Shown: one piece after another, positions 17,457 through 25,082 of the stretch
Layout of the letters: the number at the start of each line of letters is the position of its first letter
How positions within the stretch are numbered: the first letter of the stretch is position 1
Assembly: GCA_035458585.1 (NCBI GenBank)
Contig: DATHZN010000060.1
Location: 27,541 to 91,540, forward strand
Direction: 5' to 3'
DNA: 64,000 nt
Origin: Marinobacterium_E sp035458585
GTDB lineage: Bacteria > Pseudomonadota > Gammaproteobacteria > Pseudomonadales > Balneatricaceae
The notes under the pieces: generated by a model
The model's database searches: none
What the model was told of the DNA's origin: nothing
What the model saw: only the letters and a program-made list of their open reading frames with translations
Made by a program: the position numbers and the translations under genes

Positions 17457-17480
17457 TGATTTTCACCCCAGGTCTTTGAT

Positions 17481-18524
17481 TTAGTTGCTGTATTTTTCCA
17501 GTTGAGCCTGGGCTGATTCAAGCAGCGCCTGCCCATCCAGACCGCGCTCGTTCATCTCCCTGACCCAGTCTGTCGCGACGTCTTTGGTTGCTTCGCGCAT
17601 TTTGGAAACTTCCGCAGCGGCCATCGTCGAACGAGAAGCTTTCTCGTCGATCATTTTTCGCCCAACATTCTCAGCGTTCTTGAAAAATTCGCCAAATTGC
17701 TGAGACATTGCCAGGCCCGAGTGGTCATCAATCACCTGTTTTAGGTCCGCAGGAAGTGATTCGTACTTGGCTTTATTCATACCCATGACGAACACAGATG
17801 TATAAAGACCTCGGCCGTCGGAGTCCTGAATCTCAACAGCATTGTCTACCAGTTCGTGAAGCCGCAGCGCAGGAACGATCTCGAAGGGCACAACAGTACC
17901 ATCGATGACGTTTTTAGCCAGGGCCTGAGGCATCTCTGGTACAGGCATACCCACGGGGGTTGCGCCAAGGGCTTCTAGAGCCATGGCGACGGGGCGACTC
18001 GGGTTACGTAACTTTTTACCCTCGAACTTGGCTACCGTATCGATGGCATCGCCCTTGGTATAGACAACACCACGGTCGTGAACCCAGAAAAAGAGGGGGT
18101 GCATATCAGCAAACTCGGCCTGCACCGCTGGGTTGGCTTCGTAATAGGCTTGGAGAGCCATCGAGGTCTGCTCGGCGTCAGTCACCATGAAGGGTAACTC
18201 AAATGCCGAGATTGCGGGATACCGGCCGGGGGTGTAACCGGGCAGTGTCCAGATGATGTCAGCAAATCCATCTTGAACCTGATCGACCAGCTGGGGTGGT
18301 TTGCCGCCTAGCTGCATAGCAGTATACATCTTGACCTCGATTCGACCATTTGATGCCTCGGCGATCGATTCAGTCCAATCCTTAATCAGTTTGGCGTGCG
18401 CAGGCGCTTTACCCGGCAGAAAGCTGTGATATTTTAACGTTACTTCCGCAGCTTGAGCTGACAGGCTTGCCATTGCACCTAGCATGGCCACAGCTGATGC
18501 TTTCACAAGGAATTTTTTAATCAT
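17481..18524 (-). CDS. dctP: TRAP transporter periplasmic solute-binding protein, DctP family
   Basis: Periplasmic receptor of the TRAP system, 347 aa. A Sec signal peptide (MIKKFLVKASAVAMLGAMAS, ending AQA-AE) precedes a DctP domain beginning VTLKYHSFLPGKAPAH. The conserved arginine region that contacts the ligand carboxylate is probably KLRNPSRPVA. The central PEMPQALAKNVIDG resembles receptors for organic acids, but the ligand is not determined. GAGGAGT lies six bases before the ATG. It is first in dctP-dctQ-dctM. The cassette interrupts the usual greA-yhbY neighbourhood. Confidence 0.94.
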   Translation of the reverse strand: MIKKFLVKASAVAMLGAMASLSAQAAEVTLKYHSFLPGKAPAHAKLIKDWTESIAEASNGRIEVKMYTAMQLGGKPPQLVDQVQDGFADIIWTLPGYTPGRYPAISAFELPFMVTDAEQTSMALQAYYEANPAVQAEFADMHPLFFWVHDRGVVYTKGDAIDTVAKFEGKKLRNPSRPVAMALEALGATPVGMPVPEMPQALAKNVIDGTVVPFEIVPALRLHELVDNAVEIQDSDGRGLYTSVFVMGMNKAKYESLPADLKQVIDDHSGLAMSQQFGEFFKNAENVGRKMIDEKASRSTMAAAEVSKMREATKDVATDWVREMNERGLDGQALLESAQAQLEKYSN

Positions 18525-18734
18525 TATTGACTCCTCAAGGTCGTTGTTGTCCCGCAGTGCGGTTTAAGAGTGCACACTTCTCTTTTACACCCTCAGATAC
18601 TTTATATCTACGGGCAGTAGGTCGAAGTTGATACTAAACGACGGGCTGAGCCTGAAAAAAATTGATTTTGCTGGGCGTGGTATAGGAAAAAGAGAAGGGG
18701 GGTGTGGACTATAAGGGTGTATGCGCCAGAAATT
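18525..18734. other. Upstream region of dctP and downstream region of yhbY
   Basis: This 210-base gap must contain the dctP promoter on the minus strand. I see two short palindromes (CCGCA-G-TGCGG near 18555, AGTG-CA-CACT near 18572) that could be operators, but no convincing -35/-10 pair and no sigma-54 GG-N10-GC match. An inverted repeat ATGCGC (18721-18726) / GCGCAT (18738-18743) spans the yhbY stop but has no T-run. Confidence 0.4.
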
Positions 18735-19049
18735 CTAGCGCATGAGATTTGAAAGTTTCGGATTTGGGTTCTCAGCGGGACGATAGAGGACAGCAATGTT
18801 CCCGATCTCCTGAACCAGTTGAGCTTCAACAATATCAACAAGTTGTTTGATTAAATCACGTTTGAGATCACGATCGCCCACAGCAAACTTAACTTTAATT
18901 AGTTCGTGATCTTCTAAGGCACGGTCCACCTCAAGTTGCACGTTTTCGGAGAGGCCATTACCACCAACAGTAACAATTGGATTGAGGGTGTGTGCCACAT
19001 TGCGCAGACGCTTTTTTTGAACAGTCGTTAAGCTCATATTAGAATGCAT
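18735..19049 (-). CDS. yhbY: YhbY/CRM-domain RNA-binding protein, ribosome assembly
   Basis: A single CRM domain protein that associates with pre-50S ribosomes in E. coli. The conserved TVGGNGLSENV loop (GxxG type), HELIKVKF and the closing VLYRPAENP are all seen. The frame opens at ATG 19049, but ATG 19037 (MSLTTVQKKRLR) aligns better with the family; neither has a good ribosome site. Divergent from ftsH, as in other gammaproteobacteria, except that rlmE is missing between them. Confidence 0.92.
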   Translation of the reverse strand: MHSNMSLTTVQKKRLRNVAHTLNPIVTVGGNGLSENVQLEVDRALEDHELIKVKFAVGDRDLKRDLIKQLVDIVEAQLVQEIGNIAVLYRPAENPNPKLSNLMR

Positions 19050-19160
19050 TCCCGGAGTAGCTTGGATGAGTGCCTAAAAGCACCCCATTAGTTTACAGAC
19101 TTTGTGAAGGGCTGAGTAGTGGAGCCCCGCGATCCCGAGATAGAGAGTTGAATGGTGGGA

Positions 19161-19189
19161 CTTGTTTTTTACCCTTGGGCCCCCAATAT
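19161..19189 (+). promoter_or_regulatory. Candidate heat-shock (sigma-32) promoter for ftsH
   Basis: CTTGTTT (19161-19167), a 13-base spacer, then CCCCAATAT (19181-19189). The sigma-32 consensus is CTTGAAA, 11-16 bases, CCCCATNT. ftsH is a known heat-shock gene in E. coli, which fits. The start would be near 19196, leaving a leader of about 117 bases. Confidence 0.55.
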
Positions 19190-19262
19190 CGACAGTAGTG
19201 CTTACCCGTTTGCAGTCTGCGCCTGTGCGCGCAAATTTTATCTGCTCGGAAAAAGGTTTTAA

Positions 19263-19290
19263 GGCGTATAACTCCTACCGAGTTATAGCC
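19263..19290 (+). promoter_or_regulatory. Stem-loop in the ftsH 5' leader
   Basis: GGC-g-TATAACTC (19263-19274) pairs with GAGTTATA-GCC (19280-19290) around a CTACC loop, ten bases before the GAGGTG ribosome site (19300-19305). A second structure upstream has TTTGC/GCAAA (19209-19213, 19231-19235) enclosing GCGC/GCGC. Role unknown; possibly thermosensing or mRNA stability. Confidence 0.5.
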
Positions 19291-19312
19291 GATCAAATAG
19301 AGGTGCTTTTCT

Positions 19313-21298
19313 TTGAACGATATGGCCAAGAATCTGGTTCTTTGGTTGGTGATTGCAGCGGTGCTGCTCACCATCTTTAACAACTTCAGTACGGAGGTGG
19401 ACTCGCGCCGTATGAGCTACTCCGACTTCGTCTCTGAAGTGCAGGCCGGGCGTGTGGACAGGGTAGTAGTTGATGGATATACCATTGAAGGCACACGCCA
19501 GAACGGTGAGCGTTTTGAGACAGTGCGCCCTGCCATCTCTGATCCCAAGTTGATCGATGACCTGCTGCAACATGATGTTGTAGTTGAGGGCAAGATGCCT
19601 GAACAGCAGAGTATCTGGTCTCAGTTGCTAGTGGCTTCATTCCCAATTCTGGTCATCATCGCAGTATTCATGTTTTTCATGCGTCAGATGCAGGGCGGTG
19701 GCGGTGGCCGCGGTGGCCCGATGTCATTCGGCAAGTCGAAAGCCCGTATGATGGGCGAGGATCAGGTTAAGACAACCTTCGAGGATGTCGCCGGTGTCGA
19801 GGAAGCGAAAGAGGAAGTGCAGGAATTAGTGGATTACCTGCGCGATCCCGGGAAGTTTCAGCGTCTGGGTGGTCATATTCCCCGCGGTGTGCTGATGGCG
19901 GGTAGCCCAGGTACGGGTAAGACCTTGCTAGCCAAAGCGATCGCTGGTGAAGCAAAGGTGCCGTTTTTTAGCATCTCTGGTTCTGACTTTGTTGAGATGT
20001 TTGTCGGTGTTGGTGCCTCTCGTGTGCGCGATATGTTTGATCAGGCGAAAAAGCACGCGCCCTGTATTATCTTCATTGATGAAATCGACGCGGTGGGCCG
20101 TTCTCGTGGAGTTGGTCTTGGGGGTGGCAATGATGAGCGCGAACAGACCCTGAACCAGCTGTTGGTAGAGATGGACGGTTTCGAGGGCACTGAAGGAATC
20201 ATCGTCATTGCCGCGACTAACCGCCCGGACGTACTCGATCCGGCGCTACTCCGCCCTGGTCGTTTCGACAGGCAGGTACATGTAGGTTTGCCAGATATCC
20301 AGGGGCGTGAGAAGATCCTGAAGGTGCATATGCGTAAGGTACCGCTGGGCGATGATGTCAAACCCGAGCTTATTGCTCGCGGTACGCCGGGCTTCTCGGG
20401 CGCAGATCTGGCGAACCTCGTGAACGAAGCGGCTCTATTCGCTGCGCGTGAGAGTCGTCGTACCGTCGGTATGGAGATGTTTGAGAAGGCGAAAGACAAG
20501 ATCATGATGGGCGCCGAGCGCAAGTCGATGGTGATGTCCCACAAAGAGCGTCTCAATACGGCATATCATGAAGCTGGTCACGCGATCATCGGTCGTCTTA
20601 TGCCGCACCATGATCCAGTGTACAAGGTGTCGATCATCCCGCGCGGACGAGCTCTCGGTGTCACGATGTTTTTGCCGGTCGAAGATCGCTACAGCTTTAG
20701 CCGCGAGCAGATCATCTCACAGATCTGTTCTCTGTACGGTGGTCGAATTGCCGAGGAGATGACCCTTGGCAAAGCAGGTGTAACAACGGGTGCATCCAAC
20801 GACATCCAGAAGGCAACCAACTTGGCTCGCAATATGGTGACTAAGTGGGGTCTTTCCGATGAGTTGGGTCCGTTGCTCTACGGAAATGAAGATCAAGATC
20901 CTTTCGGCTACGGCGGCGGTGCTGCCGCTAAAGCGATGTCTGAAGAGACCCAGAGGCGTGTAGATGCCGAGGTTCGTCGCATTATCGACGAGTGTTATAA
21001 GAAAGCTTTCAAAACGTTGGAAGATAACCGCGACATTCTGGAAACCATGTGTCAGGCATTGATGAAGTATGAAACCATCAGCAGTGAGCAAATTGACCAG
21101 TTGATGGCGCGTACGGAAGTCTCTCCACCGGACGGCTGGAGCGAGGTGCCGGATCGTGAAGCGGAAACCCCGGCGCAGCAGGCTGAACCGGTTGAGACAG
21201 ATGTGCCTGAGGCTGACGAGGAAGATTTGGCAGGGCCGACTGAGGATTCCAAGGCTGATGATCCAGAACGAGGCAGTGAAGATTCAAAGCAGTCTTGA
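19313..21298 (+). CDS. ftsH: ATP-dependent zinc metalloprotease FtsH
   Basis: Membrane-anchored AAA+ protease that degrades damaged membrane proteins and regulators such as LpxC and sigma-32. N-terminal helix (LVLWLVIAAVLLTIF), periplasmic domain, second helix (LLVASFPILVIIAVFMFF), then the AAA module: Walker A GSPGTGKT (serine where E. coli has proline), Walker B IIFIDEIDAVG and the second region of homology RPGRFDRQ. The zinc site is YHEAGH. At 661 aa, with an acidic E/D-rich tail, its length is normal. The start is TTG 19313 with GAGGTG seven bases away; the ATG at 19322 would be too far from it. rlmE is not upstream. Confidence 0.97.
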   Translation: MNDMAKNLVLWLVIAAVLLTIFNNFSTEVDSRRMSYSDFVSEVQAGRVDRVVVDGYTIEGTRQNGERFETVRPAISDPKLIDDLLQHDVVVEGKMPEQQSIWSQLLVASFPILVIIAVFMFFMRQMQGGGGGRGGPMSFGKSKARMMGEDQVKTTFEDVAGVEEAKEEVQELVDYLRDPGKFQRLGGHIPRGVLMAGSPGTGKTLLAKAIAGEAKVPFFSISGSDFVEMFVGVGASRVRDMFDQAKKHAPCIIFIDEIDAVGRSRGVGLGGGNDEREQTLNQLLVEMDGFEGTEGIIVIAATNRPDVLDPALLRPGRFDRQVHVGLPDIQGREKILKVHMRKVPLGDDVKPELIARGTPGFSGADLANLVNEAALFAARESRRTVGMEMFEKAKDKIMMGAERKSMVMSHKERLNTAYHEAGHAIIGRLMPHHDPVYKVSIIPRGRALGVTMFLPVEDRYSFSREQIISQICSLYGGRIAEEMTLGKAGVTTGASNDIQKATNLARNMVTKWGLSDELGPLLYGNEDQDPFGYGGGAAAKAMSEETQRRVDAEVRRIIDECYKKAFKTLEDNRDILETMCQALMKYETISSEQIDQLMARTEVSPPDGWSEVPDREAETPAQQAEPVETDVPEADEEDLAGPTEDSKADDPERGSEDSKQS

Positions 21299-21311
21299 TG
21301 CTTAAACATTT

Positions 21312-21346
21312 AAACAGGCCCGCTTTGCGCGGGCCTGTTTCGTTTT
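21312..21346 (+). terminator. Terminator after ftsH
   Basis: Perfect 12-bp stem AAACAGGCCCGC (21312-21323) / GCGGGCCTGTTT (21329-21340) with a TTTGC loop and T-rich tail. It separates ftsH from folP, so folP probably has its own promoter or depends on read-through. Confidence 0.93.
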
Positions 21347-21388
21347 CGCTCCTTACGTGAGCAACTATCTGAAAGTATTGGAGAATAC

Positions 21389-22240
21389 GTGTCCATTTTA
21401 ATATGCGGCTCGCGCCAGTTAGATCTAAGTTCAACCCAGGTGATGGGGATTCTAAATGTTACTCCAGACTCTTTTTCGGACGGTGGTAACTTATATTCAA
21501 ACGCCTCTCTGTCGCTCGATAAAGCCCTGTATCAGGCGAGACAGATGGTCACCGAAGGGGCGAGTATCATCGATATCGGCGGTGAGTCCACGCGACCTGG
21601 AGCAGAGCCAGTCTCGGTGCAAGAGGAGATGGATCGAGTCTTACCTGTACTTGAGCGCATAAATGCAGAAGTCGATGCGGTAATATCGATTGATACCAGT
21701 ACACCCGAATTGATTCGTGAAGCAGCTCGTCTGGGCGCTGGTATGATCAATGATGTACGAGCCCTCGGGCGTGAAGGGGCGCTAGAAGCGGCAGTTGCTG
21801 CTGGTTTGCCGGTCTGCTTGATGCATATGCAAGGGAGTCCCGCGACTATGCAGCGGGCGCCGAGCTACTCCGATGTTGTTGCCGAAGTGATCGATTTTCT
21901 TCGACAGCAGTTGGATCGTTGCGTGGAGGCGGGTCTCGAGCGCTCACAACTGATTATTGATCCCGGGTTTGGTTTTGGTAAGACTCTGGAACACAATTTA
22001 CTTCTGTTAAATGAGATGCAACAGTTGCTCTCTCTCGGTGTGCCGGTATTGTCTGGTACATCTCGCAAATCTATGATTGGAAACTTGCTTGGACGTGAGC
22101 CAGATGAGCGGCTCGCGGGTGGTCTGGCAACTGTGGTACTGGCAGTGGAGCGTGGTGCGCGTATAATCCGCGTCCATGATGTAGCCGCTACGGTCGATGC
22201 TGTCAGGATGACTGAGGCTGTGATGGGGCAGTCGCAATAA
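21389..22240 (+). CDS. folP: Dihydropteroate synthase
   Basis: Joins 4-aminobenzoate to 6-hydroxymethyl-dihydropterin diphosphate in folate synthesis and is the sulfonamide target. A TIM barrel of 283 aa with the two signature regions: GILNVTPDSFSDGG near the N-terminus and DIGGESTRPGA soon after, then DPGFGFGKT. The later GTSRKS and RVHDV also match. GTG start with TTGGAG upstream. glmM follows after 14 bases, the conserved folP-glmM pair. folK, the preceding pathway step, is elsewhere in the window at 38.3 kb. Confidence 0.96.
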   Translation: MSILICGSRQLDLSSTQVMGILNVTPDSFSDGGNLYSNASLSLDKALYQARQMVTEGASIIDIGGESTRPGAEPVSVQEEMDRVLPVLERINAEVDAVISIDTSTPELIREAARLGAGMINDVRALGREGALEAAVAAGLPVCLMHMQGSPATMQRAPSYSDVVAEVIDFLRQQLDRCVEAGLERSQLIIDPGFGFGKTLEHNLLLLNEMQQLLSLGVPVLSGTSRKSMIGNLLGREPDERLAGGLATVVLAVERGARIIRVHDVAATVDAVRMTEAVMGQSQ

Positions 22241-22254
22241 GGATATAGGATAGA

Positions 22255-23604
22255 ATGGCAAGAAAGTATTTTGGTACCGACGGTATCCGTGGCCGAGTCG
22301 GCGAGTTTCCGATAACCCCCGATTTTGTGTTGAAACTCGGCTGGGCAGTAGGTCGAGTACTGGCCCGTGAGGGACAGTCAAAAGTGATCATCGGTAAGGA
22401 TACGCGGATCTCAGGGTACATGTTCGAGTCTGCACTGGAGGCGGGTCTCTCTGCTGCCGGCGTCGATGTGTTGCTTTTGGGTCCTATGCCAACGCCTGCC
22501 ATCGCATACCTCACTCGTACATTCCGCGCCGATGCTGGGATTGTAATCAGCGCCTCGCACAACCCCTACGAAGACAACGGTATTAAGTTTTTCAGTTCTG
22601 AAGGGACAAAGCTTGCGGATGAGATCGAAGAGAAAATTGAAGCGCAGCTAGATCTGGCGATGACAACGGTCAGCTCAGACAAGTTGGGTAAAGTGCGGCG
22701 GGTAAATGATGCTGCGGGTCGATACATTGAATTTTGTAAAGCCAGTGGTGGTCATCAACTTAGCCTTGAGGGGCTTAGACTGGTAGTTGACTGTGCGAAT
22801 GGTGCTGCCTATCACGTAGCACCCAAGGTATTCTCTGAGCTTGGCGCAAAAGTTACGGAGATCGGTACTCATCCAGATGGTATGAACATTAACCTCAACT
22901 GCGGCGCTACGGCACCGAAAGCCCTTCGTGAAAAGGTGCTCGAGGTGGGCGCCGATATCGGTATCGCATTAGATGGTGATGGCGATCGTTTAATCCTGGT
23001 TGATGACAAGGGCGAGACGGTTGACGGTGATGAAATTTTACTGATCATTGCGAAAGCCCTTCACTCCAGTGGGTCGCTTGAGGGAGGCGTTGTTGGAACG
23101 CTGATGACAAACCTCGGTATGGAGCAGGCCCTCAAACGGATTGATATCCCATTTGTGCGTGCCAAGGTGGGTGATCGTTACGTTATGGAGCAGCTTCACC
23201 TGAACGACTGGGTGCTTGGTGGTGAGGGTTCTGGTCATATCGTGGTTCGTGATCTGCTACCGACTGGAGATGGAATCATCGCAGCCGTACAGGTACTTAA
23301 GGCGATGGTTGAGAGTGATGCCAGTCTGCATGAGTTGAAGCAGGGTATGACGAAGTTGCCCCAGCATATGATTAATGTTCGACTAGAGAAACGGGTCTCA
23401 ATTGAAGGTGTAGAGTCGATTGATAAGGCCGTAGCGGAAGCAGAGCGTATTTTAGGTGAAGAGGGTCGTATTTTGTTGCGTCCGTCCGGTACTGAGCCTG
23501 TGGTTCGCGTTATGGTTGAAGGCGTGGATCAGCAGTTGGTCGGCGAAGTCTGTCAACAGGTTGCAGATAAAGTTGAAAAAGCGCTGAAGCCGCTTGTAAG
23601 TTAA
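22255..23604 (+). CDS. glmM: Phosphoglucosamine mutase
   Basis: Interconverts glucosamine 6-phosphate and glucosamine 1-phosphate on the way to UDP-GlcNAc for peptidoglycan and LPS. Motifs in order: FGTDGIRGRVG at the start, the phosphoserine loop ISASHNPYEDNGIKFF, the metal site DGDGDR, the sugar-binding GEGSGH and the phosphate-binding RPSGTEPVVR. Length 449 aa is typical. Unlike Pseudomonas, no tpiA separates it from secG. Confidence 0.97.
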   Translation: MARKYFGTDGIRGRVGEFPITPDFVLKLGWAVGRVLAREGQSKVIIGKDTRISGYMFESALEAGLSAAGVDVLLLGPMPTPAIAYLTRTFRADAGIVISASHNPYEDNGIKFFSSEGTKLADEIEEKIEAQLDLAMTTVSSDKLGKVRRVNDAAGRYIEFCKASGGHQLSLEGLRLVVDCANGAAYHVAPKVFSELGAKVTEIGTHPDGMNINLNCGATAPKALREKVLEVGADIGIALDGDGDRLILVDDKGETVDGDEILLIIAKALHSSGSLEGGVVGTLMTNLGMEQALKRIDIPFVRAKVGDRYVMEQLHLNDWVLGGEGSGHIVVRDLLPTGDGIIAAVQVLKAMVESDASLHELKQGMTKLPQHMINVRLEKRVSIEGVESIDKAVAEAERILGEEGRILLRPSGTEPVVRVMVEGVDQQLVGEVCQQVADKVEKALKPLVS

Positions 23605-23657
23605 TAAATGCTAGGGTAATATGCGCGCCTCTTTCGAAGCTGAGCCAGCTCCTCAAG

Positions 23658-23687
23658 TTGTTGGCTGTCTCAGCAGAAGTTTATAAA
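23658..23687 (+). promoter_or_regulatory. Possible secG promoter
   Basis: TTGTTG (23658-23663), 18 bases, then TATAAA (23682-23687), 20 bases before secG. An inverted repeat GCTGAG (23639-23644) / CTCAGC (23669-23674) overlaps it and could be a weak glmM terminator, although no T-run follows. Confidence 0.4.
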
Positions 23688-23706
23688 TGGTTGTTATCTA
23701 TACGCT

Positions 23707-24078
23707 ATGGAAACAATAATTCTGATCGTTCATGTGCTGCTGGCTGCAGGCATCATCGCACTGGTTCTGCTTCAGCAGGGCAAGGGTGCAGAGGCAGGTG
23801 CTAGTTTTGGTGGCGGTGCATCTCAGACTGTTTTTGGTAGCCAAGGTAGCAGCAGCGTGCTGGGTCGTATGACCGCTGTTTTGGCCGCTGGTGTGTTTGC
23901 AACCAGCTTTGTGCTGGCGATTTTCGCCAAGGACAGGGCGGAAAGTGTCGGTGATGTGGGTATTCCTGCAGCAGAGGTGATCGAAGCCGCTGCGCAACAG
24001 GTACCCGTGCAGGAGCTTCCTGCCGCTGGCTCATCCTCAGTTGGGACCTCAGACATCCCAACAGTGGGAGATAAATAG
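23707..24078 (+). CDS. secG: Protein translocase subunit SecG
   Basis: Small auxiliary subunit of the SecYEG channel. Two hydrophobic helices (residues 2-22 and about 53-75) flank the conserved QQGKGAEAGASFGGGASQTV loop. The C-terminal tail is low in complexity (A/P/S/V rich), as often seen in this family. Length 123 aa. tRNA-Leu begins seven bases after the stop, as in other gammaproteobacteria. Confidence 0.95.
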   Translation: METIILIVHVLLAAGIIALVLLQQGKGAEAGASFGGGASQTVFGSQGSSSVLGRMTAVLAAGVFATSFVLAIFAKDRAESVGDVGIPAAEVIEAAAQQVPVQELPAAGSSSVGTSDIPTVGDK

Positions 24079-24085
24079 AGTTTTT

Positions 24086-24171
24086 GCCCAGGTGGTGGAA
24101 TTGGTAGACACGCTATCTTGAGGGGGTAGTGTCCCTAGGACGTGCCGGTTCGAGTCCGGCTCTGGGCACCA
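24086..24171 (+). tRNA. leuU: tRNA-Leu(GAG)
   Basis: Full cloverleaf with encoded CCA. Acceptor GCCCAGG pairs with the 3' strand TCTGGGC (one G-T pair). D-loop GGAATTGGTAGAC, anticodon stem CTATC/GGTAG around TTGAGGG (anticodon GAG), a long class II variable arm, and a T-loop GGTTCGAGTCC. secG-tRNA-Leu-tRNA-fMet-rimP is a conserved order. Confidence 0.96.
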
Positions 24172-24218
24172 AGTTGTAAAAATGACAGGTTAAGCGTAAA
24201 ATTTTGACCTGTTTCTGA

Positions 24219-24295
<77 letters not shown>

Positions 24296-24306
24296 CTTTT
24301 TGGTAG

Positions 24307-24329
24307 AAGCCCCTTCATGGGGCTTTTTC
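24307..24329 (+). terminator. First terminator after metY
   Basis: AAGCCCC (24307-24313) / GGGGCTT (24319-24325) with a 5-base loop and a T-run, 11 bases after the tRNA. In E. coli, partial terminators at this place are part of NusA autoregulation. Confidence 0.9.
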
Positions 24330-24447
24330 GTAGACTTTTTTCATAATGAAAGTGTTTCATGGTGATAGAAGTTTCGAGGCTTGGAAGCCGCCAGCAGGAG
24401 ACAGTTAAATCTGCCTTCCCAAAAAGGGTGGTAGATATCGTCAGAAA

Positions 24448-24469
24448 TGGGTCCATCGGGGCCCTTTTT
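24448..24469 (+). terminator. Second terminator in the rimP leader
   Basis: GGGTCC (24449-24454) / GGGCCC (24459-24464; one G-U pair in RNA) followed by five T. Together with the first terminator it gives the tandem arrangement seen between metY and rimP in enterobacteria. Confidence 0.75.
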
Positions 24470-24483
24470 CATTTGGCCAAGGC

Positions 24484-24527
24484 AGACGCCATTTAGCAGC
24501 ACACAGAGAAGTGTGAGTTCGGCGTCT
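24484..24527 (+). repeat. Nested inverted repeat in the rimP leader
   Basis: AGACGCC (24484-24490) and GGCGTCT (24521-24527) enclose an inner ACAC/GTGT hairpin. There is no T-run, so it is not a terminator. It could be an antiterminator or an RNase III site upstream of rimP (start 24594). Confidence 0.55.
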
Positions 24528-24593
24528 ACGGTGCTCTCTGATAACACACTTTCGAGAGAGAGCCAGAGTAAATAAGTTTTGTAGGTAGAAAAA

Positions 24594-25052
24594 TTGTCAG
24601 CGAAGTTAAAGCTGTTACATGAACTAATTGAACCTGTCGTTCAGGGCCTCGGCCTTGAACTTTGGGGTATCGAGTACAAAGCGGCTGGTAATAACAGCAT
24701 GTTACGCATATACATTGACGGCCCTGAAGGGGTGAGTGTCGATGATTGTGCACGTGTCAGCCATCAGGTTAGCGGTGTGATGGACGTTGAGGACCCAATC
24801 TCTGAGCAGTACATGCTGGAGGTCTCTTCACCCGGTCTCGATCGCCCACTCTACACGCTGGAACAGTATGCGGCCTATGCCGGACATGTTATTCAGCTGC
24901 GTCTGCGTATGCCGTTTGAAGGGCGTCGCAAATTTAAAGGAATATTGAACGGCGTAGAGGGCGATGAAGTCCTGCTGGTCGTTGATGAACATGAGTATCT
25001 GTTGCCGCACGATCTTATTGAGCGCGCCAACGTGATTCCTCAATTTGAATAA
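24594..25052 (+). CDS. rimP: Ribosome maturation factor RimP
   Basis: Needed for 30S maturation. The 152-residue protein shows LIEPVVQGLGLELWGIEY, MLRIYIDGPEGVSVDDC and VSSPGLDRPL, all typical of RimP, followed by an SH3-like C-terminal domain. TTG start with TAGGTAG upstream. First protein gene of the rimP-nusA-infB-rbfA-truB operon. Confidence 0.96.
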   Translation: MSAKLKLLHELIEPVVQGLGLELWGIEYKAAGNNSMLRIYIDGPEGVSVDDCARVSHQVSGVMDVEDPISEQYMLEVSSPGLDRPLYTLEQYAAYAGHVIQLRLRMPFEGRRKFKGILNGVEGDEVLLVVDEHEYLLPHDLIERANVIPQFE

Positions 25053-25082
25053 CGCTTTTGAATCTAGGAGCGAGAGCAAGTT

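Noticed and set aside
18721..18743. Inverted repeat ATGCGC/GCGCAT as a yhbY terminator
   Set aside because: No T-run on the minus strand after the stem and an 11-base loop; it overlaps the stop codon and may be chance.
19162..19380. Plus-strand frame considered as a remnant of rlmE before ftsH
   Set aside because: The translation has no RlmE motif (no SAM-binding or catalytic residues) and overlaps the ftsH start out of frame.
20041..20556. 171-codon minus-strand frame inside ftsH
   Set aside because: Antisense shadow of the AAA domain with no independent support.
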